A DNA stretch of 64,000 nucleotides, taken from NCBI GenBank assembly GCA_920105625.2, contig OV050030.1, positions 247,411,889-247,475,888 of the forward strand. The letters are read 5' to 3'. The notes beneath the pieces are model-generated. The model saw only the letters and a program-made list of their open reading frames with translations. It was not told where the DNA came from and searched no databases. The position numbers and the translations under genes were made by a program. The DNA is from Clusia tigrina (lineage: Eukaryota; Arthropoda; Insecta; Diptera; Clusiidae). This document shows positions 36,241 to 50,413 of the stretch, piece after piece; positions within the stretch are counted from its first letter, which is position 1; every line of letters begins with the position of its first letter.

Positions 36241-38588
36241 TGCTTGGAACTTTTTACTGGAGCGTCATAAAACCTTGAAATTTTGTAACAATAAAGTACT
36301 CGAGCCTCTTGTTAATTTAAGTTATCGCTCAAAGCTATGCTACCCTTGAGTCCCAAATCAAACACTGATAAAACTTCAAATAGCCCTTACTTACGGTAAT
36401 TCGTACACCTATCAAAGTTTGCATCATACAAATGCTTGTAACTTTTTACTGGAGCGTCATGAAACCTTGAAATTTTGTAACAATAAAGTACTCGAGCCTC
36501 TTGTCAATTCAAGCTATCGCTCAAAGTTACGGTACCCTTTAGTCCCAAATCAAACACTGATAAAACTTCAAATGGCCCTAACTTCTATACGGTACGTCCT
36601 ACACCTATCAAAGTTTCCAACATACAAATGCTTGTAACTTTTTACTGGAGCGTCATAAAACCTTAAAATTTTGTTACAATAAAGTACTCGAGCCTCTTGT
36701 CAATTTAAGCTATCGCTCAAAGCTATGCTACCCTTGAGTCCCAAATCAAACACTGATAAAACTTCAATTAGCCCTTACTTCTATACGGTAATTCGTACAC
36801 CTATCAAAGTTTGCATCATACAAATGCTTGTAACTTTTTACTGGAGCGTCATGAAACCTTGAAATTTTGTAACAATAAAGTACTCGAGCCTCTTGTCAAT
36901 TCAAGCTATGGCTCAAAGCTATGCTACCCTTGAGTCCCAAATCAAGCACTGATAAAACTTCAAATGGCCCTAACTTATATACGGTACGTCCTACACCTAT
37001 CAAAGTTTGCAACATACAAATGCTTGTAACTTTTTACTGGAGCGTCATAAAATCTTGAAATTTTTGTAACAATAAAGTACTCGAGCCTCTTGTCAATTTA
37101 AGTTATCGCTCAAAGTTATGCTACCCTTGAGTCCCAAATCAAACACTGATAAATCTTCAAATGGCCCTAACTTCTATACGGTACGTCCTACACCTATCAA
37201 AATTTGCAACATACAAAAGCTTGTAACTTTTTACTGGAGCGTCATAAAACCTTGAAATTTTGTAACAATAAAGTACTCGAGCCTCTTGTCAATTTAAGCT
37301 ATCGGTCAAAGCTATGCTACCATTGAGTCCCAATCAAACACTGATAAATCTTCAAATAGCCCTAACTTCTATACGGTACGTCCTACACCTATTAAAGTTT
37401 GCAACATACAATTGCTTGTAACTTTTTACTGGAGCGTCATAAAACCTTGAAATTTTGTAACAATAAAGTACTCGAGCCTATTGTCAATTTAAGCTATCGC
37501 TCAAAGTTACGGTACCCTTTAGTCCCAAATCAAACACTGATAAAACTTCAAATGGCCCTAACTTCTATACGGTACGTCCTACACCTATCAAAGTTTCCAA
37601 CATACAAATGCTTGTAACTTTTTACTGGAGCGTCATAGAAACTTGAAATTTTGTAACAATAAAGTATTCGAGCCTCTTGTCAATTTAAGCTATCGCTCAA
37701 AGCTATGCTACCCTTGAGTCCCAAATCAAACACTGATAAAACTTCAAATGGCCCTAACTTCTTTACGATACGTCCTACACCCATCAAAGCTTGCAACATA
37801 CAAATGCTTGTAACTTTTTACTGGAGCGCCATAAAACCTTAAAATTTTGTAACAATAAAGTACTCGAGCCTCTTGTCAATTTAAGCTATCGCTCAATGCT
37901 ATGCTACCCTTGAGTCCCAAATCAAACACTGATAAAACTTCAAATGGCCCTAACTTCTGTACGGTACGTCCTACACCCATCAAAGTTTGCAACATACAAA
38001 TGCTTGTAACTTTTTACTGGAGCGTCAGAAAACCTTGAAATTTTGTAACAATAAAGTACTCGAGCCTCTTGTCAATTTAAGCTATCGCTCAAAGCTATGC
38101 TACCCTTGAGTCCCAAATCAAACACTGATAAAACTTCAAATGGCCCTAACTTCTATACGGTACTTCGTACACCTATCAAAGTTTGCATCATACAAATGCT
38201 TGTAACTTTTTACTGGAGCGCCATGAAACCTTGAAATTTTGTAACAATAAAGTAACCGAGCCTCTTGTTAATTTAAGTTATCGCTCAAAGCTATGCTACC
38301 CTTAAGTCCCAAATCAAACACTGATAAAACTTCAAATGGCCCTAACTTCTATTCGGTACGTCCTACACCTATCAAAGTATGCAACATACAAATGCTTGTA
38401 ACTTTTTACTGGAGCGTCATAAAACCTTGAAATTTTGTAACAATAAAGTACATGAGCCTCTTGTTAATTTAAGTTATCGCTCAAAGCTATGCTACCCTTG
38501 AGTCCCAAATCAAACACTGATAAATCTTCAAATAGCCCTAACTTCTATACGGTACGTCCTACACCTATCAAAGTTTGCAACATACAAA
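36241..38588 (+). repeat. Modular HOR unit 1, 12 monomers (2,348 bp)
   Basis: Defined from the diagnostic TGCTTGGAAC (G for T in TGCTTGTAAC) to its next occurrence. The length is 12 x 196 minus 4, the 4 bp being lost in TTACTTACGG (36391) where other monomers read TTACTTCTATACGG. It contains one monomer of the MQHTIACN-type variant (CATACAATTGC) near 37,400. Confidence 0.9.
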
Positions 38589-40740
38589 TGCTTGGAACTT
38601 TTTACTGGAGCGTCATAAAACCTTGAAATTTTGTAACAATAAAGTACTCGAGCCTCTTGTTAATTTAAGTTATCGCTCAAAGCTATGCTACCCTTGAGTC
38701 CCAAATCAAACACTGATAAAACTTCAAATAGCCCTTACTTACGGTAATTCGTACACCTATCAAAGTTTGCATCATACAAATGCTTGTAACTTTTTACTGG
38801 AGCGTCATGAAACCTTGAAATTTTGTAACAATAAAGTACTCGAGCCTCTTGTCAATTCAAGCTATCGCTCAAAGTTACGGTACCCTTTAGTCCCAAATCA
38901 AACACTGATAAAACTTCAAATGGCCCTAACTTCTATACGGTACGTCCTACACCTATCAAAGTTTGCAACATACAAATGCTTGGAACTTTTTACTGGAGCG
39001 TCATAAAACCTTAAAATTTTGTTACAATAAAGTACTCGAGCCTCTTGTCAATTTAAGCTATCGCTCAAAGCTATGCTACCCTTGAGTCCCAAATCAAACA
39101 CTGATAAAACTTCAAATAGCCCTTACTTCTATACGGTAATTCGTACACCTATCAAAGTTTGCATCATACAAATGCTTGTAACTTTTTACTGGAGCGTCAT
39201 GAAACCTTGAAATTTTGTAACAATAAAGTACTCGAGCCTCTTGTCAATTCAAGCTATGGCTCAAAGCTATGCTACCCTTGAGTCCCAAATCAAACACTGA
39301 TAAAACTTCAAATGGCCCTAACTTATATACGGTACGTCCTACACCTATCAAAGTTTGCAACATACAAATGCTTGTAACTTTTTACTGGACCGTCATAAAA
39401 TCTTGAAATTTTGTAACAATAAAGTACTCGAGCCTCTTGTCAATTTAAGTTATCGCTCAAAGTTATGCTACCCTTGAGTCCCAAATCAAACACTGATAAA
39501 TCTTCAAATGGCCCTAACTTCTATACGGTACGTCCTACACCTATCAAAGTTTGCAACATACAATTGCTTGTAACTTTTTACTGGAGCGTCATAAAACCTT
39601 GAAATTTTGTAACAATAAAGTACTCGAGCCTATTGTCAATTTAAGCTATCGCTCAAAGTTACGGTACCCTTTAGTCCCAAATCAAACACTGATAAAACTT
39701 CAAATGGCCCTAACTTCTATACGGTACGTCCTACACCTATCAAAGTTTCCAACATACAAATGCTTGTAACTTTTTACTGGAGCGTCATAGAAACTTGAAA
39801 TTTTGTAACAATAAAGTATTCGAGCCTCTTGTCAATTTAAGCTATCGCTCAAAGCTATGCTACCCTTGAGTCCCAAATCAAACACTGATAAAACTTCAAA
39901 TGGCCCTAACTTCTTTACGATACGTCCTACACCCATCAAAGCTTGCAACATACAATTGCTTGTAACTTTTTACTGGAGCGCCATAAAACCTTAAAATTTT
40001 GTAACAATAAAGTACTCGAGCCTCTTGTCAATTTAAGCTATCGCTCAATGCTATGCTACCCTTGAGTCCCAAATCAAACACTGATAAAACTTCAAATGGC
40101 CCTAACTTCTGTACGGTACGTCCTACACCCATCAAAGTTTGCAACATACAAATGCTTGTAACTTTTTACTGGAGCGTCAGAAAACCTTGAAATTTTGTAA
40201 CAATAAAGTACTCGAGCCTCTTGTCAATTTAAGCTATCGCTCAAAGCTATGCTACCCTTGAGTCCCAAATCAAACACTGATAAAACTTCAAATGGCCCTA
40301 ACTTCTATACGGTACTTCGTACACCTATCAAAGTTTGCATCATACAAATGCTTGTAACTTTTTACTGGAGCGCCATGAAACCTTGAAATTTTGTAACAAT
40401 AAAGTACTCGAGCCTCTTGTCAATTCAAGCTATCGCTCAAAGTTACGGTACCCTTTAGTCCCAAATCAAACACTGATAAAACTTCAAATGGCCCTAACTT
40501 CTATTCGGTACGTCCTACACCTATCAAAGTTTGCAACATACAAATGCTTGTAACTTTTTACTGGAGCGTCATAAAACCTTGAAATTTTGTAACAATAAAG
40601 TACTCGAGCCTCTTGTTAATTTAAGTTATCGCTCAAAGCTATGCTACCCTTGAGTCCCAAATCAAACACTGATAAATCTTCAAATAGCCCTAACTTCTAT
40701 ACGGTACGTCCTACACCTATCAAAGTTTGCAACATACAAA
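38589..40740 (+). repeat. Modular HOR unit 2, 11 monomers (2,152 bp)
   Basis: As unit 1 but one monomer shorter, 2,152 being 11 x 196 minus 4. The missing monomer lies between the TTACTTACGG marker at 38739 and the CAATTGC monomer near 39,551: that distance is 784 bp here and 980 bp in unit 1. A second TTGGAAC occurs at about 38,980 inside this unit. Confidence 0.85.
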
Positions 40741-41524
40741 TGCTTGGAACTTTTTACTGGAGCGTCATAAAACCTTGAAATTTTGTAACAATAAAGTACT
40801 CGAGCCTATTGTCAATTTAAGCTATCGCTCAAAGCTATGCTACCCTTGAGTCCCAAATCAAACACTGATAAAACTTCAAATGGCCCTAACTTCTTTACGA
40901 TACGTCCTACAACCATCAAAGTTTGCAACATACAAATGCTTGTAACTTTTTACTGGAGCGTCATAAAACCTTAAAATTTTGTAACAATAAAGTACTCGAG
41001 CCTCTTGTCAATTCAAGCTATCGCTCAAAGTTACGGTACCCTTTAGTCCCAAATCAAACACTGATAAAACTTCAAATGGCCCTAACTTCTATACGGTACT
41101 TCGTACACCTATCAAAGTTTGCATCATACAAATGCTTGTAACTTTTTACTGGAGCGCCATGAAACCTTGAAATTTTGTAACAATAAAGTAACCGAGCCTC
41201 TTGTTAATTTAAGTTATCGCTCAAAGCTATGCTACCCTTAAGTCCCAAATCAAACACTTATAAAACTTAAAATGGCCCTAACTTCTATTCGGTACGTCCT
41301 ACACCTATCAAAGTTTGCAACATACAAATGCTTGTAACTTTTTACTGGAGCGTCATAAAACCTTGAAATTTTGTAACAATAAAGTACTCGAGCCTCTTGT
41401 TAATTTAAGTTATCGCTCAAAGCTATGCTACCCTTGAGTCCCAAATCAAACACTGATAAATCTTCAAATAGCCCTAACTTCTATACGGTACGTCCTACAC
41501 CTATCAAAGTTTGCAACATACAAA
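40741..41524 (+). repeat. Modular HOR unit 3, 4 monomers (784 bp)
   Basis: Exactly 4 x 196 between two TGCTTGGAAC markers. It lacks the 4-bp-deleted monomer and carries a GATACGTCCTACAACC monomer near 40,900. Unit 7 has the same size and marker order. Confidence 0.88.
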
Positions 41525-43871
41525 TGCTTGGAACTTTTTACTGGAGCGTCATAAAACCTTGAAATTTTGTAACAATAAAGTACTCGAGCCTCTTGTTAAT
41601 TTAAGTTATCGCTCAAAGCTATGCTACCCTTGAGTCCCAAATCAAACACTGATAAAACTTCAAATAGCCCTTACTTACGGTAATTCGTACACCTATCAAA
41701 GTTTGCATCATACAAATGCTTGTAACTTTTTACTGGAGCGTCATGAAACCTTGAAATTTTGTAACAATAAAGTACTCGAGCCTCTTGTCAATTCAAGCTA
41801 TCGCTCAAAGTTACGGTACCCTTTAGTCCCAAATCAAACACTGATAAAACTTCAAATGGCCCTAACTTCTATACGGTACGTCCTACACCTATCAAAGTTT
41901 CCAACATACAAATGCTTGTAACTTTTTACTGGAGCGTCATAAAACCTTAAAATTTTGTTACAATAAAGTACTCGAGCCTCTTGTCAATTTAAGCTATCGC
42001 TCAAAGCTATGCTACCCTTGAGTCCCAAATCAAACACTGATAAAACTTCAATTAGCCCTTACTTCTATACGGTAATTCGTACACCTATCAAAGTTTGCAT
42101 CATACAAATGCTTGTAACTTTTTACTGGAGCGTCATGAAACCTTGAAATTTTGTAACAATAAAGTACTCGAGCCTCTTGTCAATTCAAGCTATGGCTCAA
42201 AGCTATGCTACCCTTGAGTCCCAAATCAAACACTGATAAAACTTCAAATGGCCCTAACTTATATACGGTACGTCCTACACCTATCAAAGTTTGCAACATA
42301 CAAATGCTTGTAACTTTTTACTGGAGCGTCATAAAATCTTGAAATTTTGTAACAATAAAGTACTCGAGCCTCTTGTCAATTTAAGTTATCGCTCAAAGTT
42401 ATGCTACCCTTGAGTCCCAAATCAAACACTGATAAATCTTCAAATGGCCCTAACTTCTATACGGTACGTCCTACACCTATCAAAATTTGCAACATACAAA
42501 TGCTTGTAACTTTTTACTGGAGCGTCATAAAACCTTGAAATTTTGTAACAATAAAGTACTCGAGCCTCTTGTCAATTTAAGCTATCGGTCAAAGCTATGC
42601 TACCATTGAGTCCCAATCAAACACTGATAAATCTTCAAATAGCCCTAACTTCTATACGGTACGTCCTACACCTATCAAAGTTTGCAACATACAATTGCTT
42701 GTAACTTTTTACTGGAGCGTCATAAAACCTTGAAATTTTGTAACAATAAAGTACTCGAGCCTATTGTCAATTTAAGCTATCGCTCAAAGTTACGGTACCC
42801 TTTAGTCCCAAATCAAACACTGATAAAACTTCAAATGGCCCTAACTTCTATACGGTACGTCCTACACCTATCAAAGTTTCCAACATACAAATGCTTGTAA
42901 CTTTTTACTGGAGCGTCATAGAAACTTGAAATTTTGTAACAATAAAGTATTCGAGCCTCTTGTCAATTTAAGCTATCGCTCAAAGCTATGCTACCCTTGA
43001 GTCCCAAATCAAACACTGATAAAACTTCAAATGGCCCTAACTTCTTTACGATACGTCCTACACCCATCAAAGCTTGCAACATACAAATGCTTGTAACTTT
43101 TTACTGGAGCGCCATAAAACCTTAAAATTTTGTAACAATAAAGTACTCGAGCCTCTTGTCAATTTAAGCTATCGCTCAATGCTATGCTACCCTTGAGTCC
43201 CAAATCAAACACTGATAAAATTTCAAATGGCCCTAACTTCTGTACGGTACGTCCTACACCCATCAAAGTTTGCAACATACAAATGCTTGTAACTTTTTAC
43301 TGGAGCGTCAGAAAACCTTGAAATTTTGTAACAATAAAGTACTCGAGCCTCTTGTCAATTTAAGCTATCGCTCAAAGCTATGCTACCCTTGAGTCCCAAA
43401 TCAAACACTGATAAAACTTCAAATGGCCCTAACTTCTATATGGTACTTCGTACACCTATCAAAGTTTGCATCATACAAATGCTTGTAACTTTTTACTGGA
43501 GCGCCATGAAACCTTGAAATTTTGTAACAATAAAGTAACCGAGCCTCTTGTTAATTTAAGTTATCGCTCAAAGCTATGCTACCCTTAAGTCCCAAATCAA
43601 ACACTGATAAAACTTCAAATGGCCCTAACTTCTATTCGGTACGTCCTACACCTATCAAAGTTTGCAACATACAAATGCTTGTAACTTTTTACTGGAGCGT
43701 CATAAAACCTTGAAATTTTGTAACAATAAAGTACATGAGCCTCTTGTTAATTTAAGTTATCGCTCAAAGCTATGCTACCCTTGAGTCCCAAATCAAACAC
43801 TGATAAATCTTCAAATAGCCCTAACTTCTATACGGTACGTCCTACACCTATCAAAGTTTGCAACATACAAA
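41525..43871 (+). repeat. Modular HOR unit 4, 12 monomers (2,347 bp)
   Basis: One base shorter than unit 1; both carry the 1-bp-deleted GAGTCCCAATC monomer, and unit 1 has a compensating extra T near 37,060 (GAAATTTTTG). The TTACTTACGG marker is at 41675, 5,284 bp from that in unit 1. Confidence 0.9.
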
Positions 43872-45434
43872 TGCTTGGAACTTTTTACTGGAGCGTCATA
43901 AAACCTTGAAATTTTGTAACAATAAAGTACTCGAGCCTCTTGTTAATTTAAGTTATCGCTCAAAGCTATGCTACCCTTGAGTCCCAAATCAAACACTGAT
44001 AAAACTTCAAATAGCCCTTACTTACGGTAATTCGTACACCTATCAAAGTTTGCATCATACAAATGCTTGTAACTTTTTACTGGAGCGTCATGAAACCTTG
44101 AAATTTTGTAACAATAAAGTACTCTAGCCTCTTGTCAATTCAAGCTATCGCTCAAAGTTACGGTACCCTTTAGTCCCAAATCAAACACTGATAAAACTTC
44201 AAATGGCCCTAACTTCTATACGGTACGTCCTACACCTATCAAAGTTTCCAACATACAAATGCTTGTAACTTTTTACTGGAGCGTCATAAAACCTTAAAAT
44301 TTTGTTACAATAAAGTACTCGAGCCTCTTGTCAATTTAAGCTATCGCTCAAAGCTATGCTACCCTTGAGTCCCAAATCAAACACTGATAAAACTTCAAAT
44401 AGCCCTTACTTCTATACGGTAATTCGTACACCTATCAAAGTTTGCATCATACAAATGCTTGTAACTTTTTACTGGAGCGTCATGAAACCTTGAAATTTTG
44501 TAACAATAAAGTACTCGAGCCTCTTGTCAATTCAAGCTATGGCTCAAAGCTATGCTACCCTTGAGTCCCAAATCAAACACTGATAAAACTTCAAATGGCC
44601 CTAACTTATATACGGTACGTCCTACACCTATCAAAGTTTGCAACATACAAATGCTTGTAACTTTTTACTGGAGCGTCATAAAATCTTGAAATTTTGTAAC
44701 AATAAAGTACTCGAGCCTCTTGTCAATTTAAGTTATCGCTCAAAGTTATGCTACCCTTGAGTCCCAAATCAAACACTGATAAATCTTCAAATGGCCCTAA
44801 CTTCTATACGGTACGTCCTACACCTATCAAAATTTGCAACATACAAATGCTTGTAACTTTTTACTGGAGCGTCATAAAACCTTGAAATTTTGTAACAATA
44901 AAGTACTCGAGCCTCTTGTCAATTTAAGCTATCGGTCAAAGCTATGCTACCATTGAGTCCCAATCAAACACTGATAAATCTTCAAATAGCCCTAACTTCT
45001 ATACGGTACGTCCTACACCTATCAAAGTTTGCAACATACAAATGCTTGTAACTTTTTACTGGAGCGCCATGAAACCTTGAAATTTTGTAACAATAAAGTA
45101 ACCGAGCCTCTTGTTAATTTAAGTTATCGCTCAAAGCTATGCTACCCTTAAGTCCCAAATCAAACACTGATAAAACTTCAAATGGCCCTAACTTCTATTC
45201 GGTACGTCCTACACCTATCAAAGTTTGCAACATACAAATGCTTGTAACTTTTTACTGGAGCGTCATAAAACCTTGAAATTTTGTAACAATAAAGTACATG
45301 AGCCTCTTGTTAATTTAAGTTATCGCTCAAAGCTATGCTACCCTTGAGTCCCAAATCAAACACTGATAAATCTTCAAATAGCCCTAACTTCTATACGGTA
45401 CGTCCTACACCTATCAAAGTTTGCAACATACAAA
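43872..45434 (+). repeat. Modular HOR unit 5, 8 monomers (1,563 bp)
   Basis: 8 x 196 minus 5. It follows the 12-monomer order from the start through the GAGTCCCAATC monomer near 44,957, then jumps to GCGCCATGAAACC with GTAACCGAGCC, so the CAATTGC and GATACGTCC monomers are skipped. This looks like an internal deletion of a 12-monomer unit by four monomers. Confidence 0.87.
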
Positions 45435-47781
45435 TGCTTGGAACTTTTTACTGGAGCGTCATAAAACCTTGAAATTTTGTAACAATAAAGTACTCGAGTC
45501 TCTTGTTAATTTAAGTTATCGCTCAAAGCTATGCTACCCTTGAGTCCCAAATCAAACACTGATAAAACTTCAAATAGCCCTTACTTACGGTAATTCGTAC
45601 ACCTATCAAAGTTTGCATCATACAAATGCTTGTAACTTTTTACTGGAGCGTCATGAAACCTTGAAATTTTGTAACAATAAAGTACTCTAGCCTCTTGTCA
45701 ATTCAAGCTATCGCTCAAAGTTACGGTACCCTTTAGTCCCAAATCAAACACTGATAAAACTTCAAATGGCCCTAACTTCTATACGGTACGTCCTACACCT
45801 ATCAAAGTTTCCAACATACAAATGCTTGTAACTTTTTACTGGAGCGTCATAAAACCTTAAAATTTTGTTACAATAAAGTACTCGAGCCTCTTGTCAATTT
45901 AAGCTATCGCTCAAAGCTATGCTACCCTTGAGTCCCAAATCAAACACTGATAAAACTTCAAATAGCCCTTACTTCTATACGGTAATTCGTACACCTATCA
46001 AAGTTTGCATCATACAAATGCTTGTAACTTTTTACTGGAGCGTCATGAAACCTTGAAATTTTGTAACAATAAAGTACTCGAGCCTCTTGTCAATTCAAGC
46101 TATGGCTCAAAGCTATGCTACCCTTGAGTCCCAAATCAAACACTGATAAAACTTCAAATGGCCCTAACTTATATACGGTACGTCCTACACCTATCAAAGT
46201 TTGCAACATACAAATGCTTGTAACTTTTTACTGGAGCGTCATAAAATCTTGAAATTTTGTAACAATAAAGTACTCGAGCCTCTTGTTAATTTAAGTTATC
46301 GCTCAAAGTTATGCTACCCTTGAGTCCCAAATCAAACACTGATAAATCTTCAAATGGCCCTAACTTCTATACGGTACGTCCTACACCTATCAAAATTTGC
46401 AACATACAAATGCTTGTAACTTTTTACTGGAGAGTCATAAAACCTTGAAATTTTGTAACAATAAAGTACTCGAGCCTCTTGTCAATTTAAGCTATCGGTC
46501 AAAGCTATGCTACCATTGAGTCCCAATCAAACACTGATAAATCTTCAAATAGCCCTAACTTCTATACGGTACGTCCTACACCTATCAAAGTTTGCAACAT
46601 ACAATTGCTTGTAACTTTTTACTGGAGCGTCATAAAACCTTGAAATTTTGTAACAATAAAGTACTCGAGCCTATTGTCAATTTAAGCTATCGCTCAAAGT
46701 TACGGTACCCTTTAGTCCCAAATCAAACACTGATAAAACTTCAAATGGCCCTAACTTCTATACGGTACGTCCTACACCTATCAAAGTTTCCAACATACAA
46801 ATGCTTGTAACTTTTTACTGGAGCGTCATAGAAACTTGAAATTTTGTAACAATAAAGTATTCGAGCCTCTTGTCAATTTAAGCTATCGCTCAAAGCTATG
46901 CTACCCTTGAGTCCCAAATCAAACACTGATAAAACTTCAAATGGCCCTAACTTCTTTACGATACGTCCTACACCCATCAAAGCTTGCAACATACAAATGC
47001 TTGTAACTTTTTACTGGAGCGCCATAAAACCTTAAAATTTTGTAACAATAAAGTACTCGAGCCTCTTGTCAATTTAAGCTATCGCTCAATGATATGCTAC
47101 CCTTGAGTCCCAAATCAAACACTGATAAAACTTCAAATGGCCCTAACTTCTGTACGGTACGTCCTACACCCATCAAAGTTTGCAACATACAAATGCTTGT
47201 AACTTTTTACTGGAGCGTCAGAAAACCTTGAAATTTTGTAACAATAAAGTACTCGAGCCTCTTGTCAATTTAAGCTATCGCTCAAAGCTATGCTACCCTT
47301 GAGTCCCAAATCAAACACTGATAAAACTTCAAATGGCCCTAACTTCTATACGGTACTTCGTACACCTATCAAAGTTTGCATCATACAAATGCTTGTAACT
47401 TTTTACTGGAGCGCCATGAAACCTTGAAATTTTGTAACAATAAAGTAACCGAGCCTCTTGTTAATTTAAGTTATCGCTCAAAGCTATGCTACCCTTGAGT
47501 CCCAAATCAAACACTGATAAAACTTCAAATGGCCCTAACTTCTATTCGGTACGTCCTACACCTATCAAAGTTTGCAACATACAAATGCTTGTAACTTTTT
47601 ACTGGAGCGTCATAAAACCTTGAAATTTTCTAACAATAAAGTACTCGAGCCTCCTGTTAATTTAAGTTATCGCTCAAAGCTATGCTACCCTTGAGTCCCA
47701 AATCAAACACTGATAAATCTTCAAATAGCCCTAACTTCTATACGGTACGTCCTACACCTATCAAAGTTTGCAACATACAAA
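45435..47781 (+). repeat. Modular HOR unit 6, 12 monomers (2,347 bp)
   Basis: Same length as unit 4 with the same internal landmarks at the same places (CAATTGC monomer near 46,592, as at 42,682). It shares ACTCTAGCC (near 45,686) with unit 5 (near 44,124), which suggests units 5 and 6 are closely related copies. Confidence 0.9.
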
Positions 47782-48565
47782 TGCTTGGAACTTTTTACTG
47801 GAGCGTCATAAAACCTTGAAATTTTGTAACAATAAAGTACTCGAGCCTATTGTCAATTTAAGCTATCGCTCAAAGCTATGCTACCCTTGAGTCCCAAATC
47901 AAACACTGATAAAACTTCAAATGGCCCTAACTTCTTTACGATACGTCCTACACCCATCAAAGTTTGCAACATACAAATGCTTGTAACTTTTTACTGGAGC
48001 GTCATAAAACCTTAAAATTTTGTAACAATAAAGTACTCGAGCCTCTTGTCAATTCAAGCTATCGCTCAAAGTTACGGTACCCTTTAGTCCCAAATCAAAC
48101 ACCGATAAAACTTCAAATGGCCCTAACTTCTATACGGTACTTCGTACACCTATCAAAGTTTGCATCATACAAATGCTTGTAACTTTTTACTGGAGCGCCA
48201 TGAAACCTTGAAATTTTGTAACAATAAAGTAACCGAGCCTCTTGTTAATTTAAGTTATCGCTCAAAGCTATGCTACCCTTAAGTCCCAAATCAAACACTG
48301 ATAAAACTTCAAATGGCCCTAACTTCTATTCGGTACGTCCTACACCTATCAAAGTTTGCAACATACAAATGCTTGTAACTTTTTACTGGAGCGTCATAAA
48401 ACCTTGAAATTTTGTAACAATAAAGTACTCGAGCCTCTTGTTAATTTAAGTTATCGCTCAAAGCTATGCTACCCTTGAGTCCCAAATCAAACACTGATAA
48501 ATCTTCAAATAGCCCTAACTTCTATACGGTACGTCCTACACCTATCAAAGTTTGCAACATACAAA
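47782..48565 (+). repeat. Modular HOR unit 7, 4 monomers (784 bp)
   Basis: Same size and monomer order as unit 3, with rare differences such as AACACCGATAAA near 48,103. It follows a 12-monomer unit here, whereas unit 3 follows an 11-monomer unit. Confidence 0.88.
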
Positions 48566-49300
48566 TGCTTGGAACTTTTTACTGGAGCGTCATAAAACCT
48601 TGAAATTTTGTAACAATAAAGTACTCGAGCCTCTTGTTAATTTAAGTTATCGCTCAAAGCTATGCTACCCTTGAGTCCCAAATCAAACACTGATAAAACT
48701 TCAAATAGCCCTTACTTACGGTAATTCGTACACCTATCAAAGTTTGCATCATACAAATGCTTGTAACTTTTTACTGGAGCGTCATGAAACCTTGAAATTT
48801 TGTAACAATAAAGTACTCGAGCCTCTTGTCAATTCAAGCTATCGCTCAAAGCTATGCTACCCTTGAGTCCCAAATCAAACACTGATAAAACTTCAAATGG
48901 CCCTAACTTATATACGGTACGTCCTACACCTATCAAAGTTTGCAACATACAAATGCTTGTAACTTTTTACTGGAGCGTCATAAAATCTTGAAATTTTGTA
49001 ACAATAAAGTACTCGAGCCTCTTGTCAATTTAAGTTATCGCTCAAAGTTATGCTACCCTTGAGTCCCAAATCAAACACTGATAAATCTTCAAATGGCCCT
49101 AACTTCTATACGGTACGTCCTACACCTATCAAAATTTGCAACATACAAATGCTTGTAACTTTTTACTGGAGCGTCATAAAACCTTGAAATTTTGTAACAA
49201 TAAAGTACTCGAGCCTCTTGTCAATTTAAGCTATCGGTCAAAGCTATGCTACCATTGAGTAAAATCAAACACTGATAAATCTTCAAATAGCCCTAACTTC
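48566..49300 (+). repeat. Modular HOR, last partial unit
   Basis: Starts like the 12-monomer units, with TTACTTACGG at 48716, then leaves the pattern. Near 49,256 a monomer reads CATTGAGTAAAATC instead of CATTGAGTCCCAATC. After about 49,340 the array shows GTATTTGAGCC types related to 22,300 and 29,200. Confidence 0.78.
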
Positions 49301-50303
49301 TATACGGTACGTCCTACACCTATCAAAGTTTGCAACATACAAATGCTTGTAAATTTTTACTGGAGCGTCATAAAAACTTGAAATTTTGTAACAATAAAGT
49401 ATTTGAGCCTCTTGGCAATTTAAGCTATCGCTCAAAGCTATGCTATCCTTGAGTCCCAAATCAAACACTGATAAAACTTCAAATGGCCCTAACTTCTTTA
49501 CGATACGTCCTACACCCATCAAAGTTTGCAACATACAAATGCTTGTAACTTTTTACTGGAGCGTCATAAAACCTTTAAATTTTGTAACAATAAAGTACTC
49601 GAGCCTCTTGTCAATTTAAGCTATCGCTCAAAGCTATGGTACCCTTGAGTCCCAAATCAAACACTGATAAAACTTCAAATAGCCCTTACTTCTATACGGT
49701 AATTCGTACACCTATCAAAGTTTGCATCATACAAATGCTTGTAACTTTTTACTGGAGCGTCATGAAACCTTGAAATTTTGTAACAATAAAGTACTCGAGC
49801 CTCTTGTCAATTCAAGCTATCGCTCAAAGCTATGCTACCCTTGAGTCCCAAATCAAACACTGATAAAACTTCAAATGGCCCTAACTTATATACGGTACGT
49901 CCTACACCTATCAAAGTTTGCAACATACAAATGTTTGTAACTTTTTACTGGAGCGTCATAAAATCTTGAATTTTTGTAACAATAAAGTACTCGAGCCTCT
50001 TGTCAATTTAAGCTATCGCTCAAATCTATGCTACCCTTCAGTCCGAAATCAAACATTGATAAAACTTCAAATGGCCCTAACTTCTATACGGTACGTTCTA
50101 CACCTATAAAAGTTTGCATCATACAAATGCTTGTAACTTTTTACTGGAGCGTCATAAAACCTTGAATTTTTGAAACAATAAAGTATTCGAGCCTCTTATC
50201 AATTTAAGCTATCGCTCAAAGCTATGCTACCCTTGAGTCCCAAATCAAACACTGATAAACCTTCAAATGTCCCTAATTTCTATACGGTACGTCCTACACC
50301 TAT

Positions 50304-50413
50304 CAAAGTTTGCAACAAACAAATGCTTGTAACTTGGTACCCTTGAGTTCCAAATCAAACACTGATAAAACTTCAAATGTCTCTAACTTCTATACGGTAC
50401 GTCCTACACCTAT
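50304..50413 (+). repeat. Truncated 110-bp satellite monomer, tenth of 16
   Basis: 1,090 bp before the eleventh (five full monomers plus one short). The following monomer has AAACACTTGTAAC in place of AAATGCTTGTAAC. Confidence 0.9.

Noticed and set aside
49283..49534. Minus-strand frames such as the 83-residue one here and others at 11977-12162 and 52097-52279
   Set aside because: They are antisense readings of satellite monomers, differ only with satellite variants and match no recognised protein.
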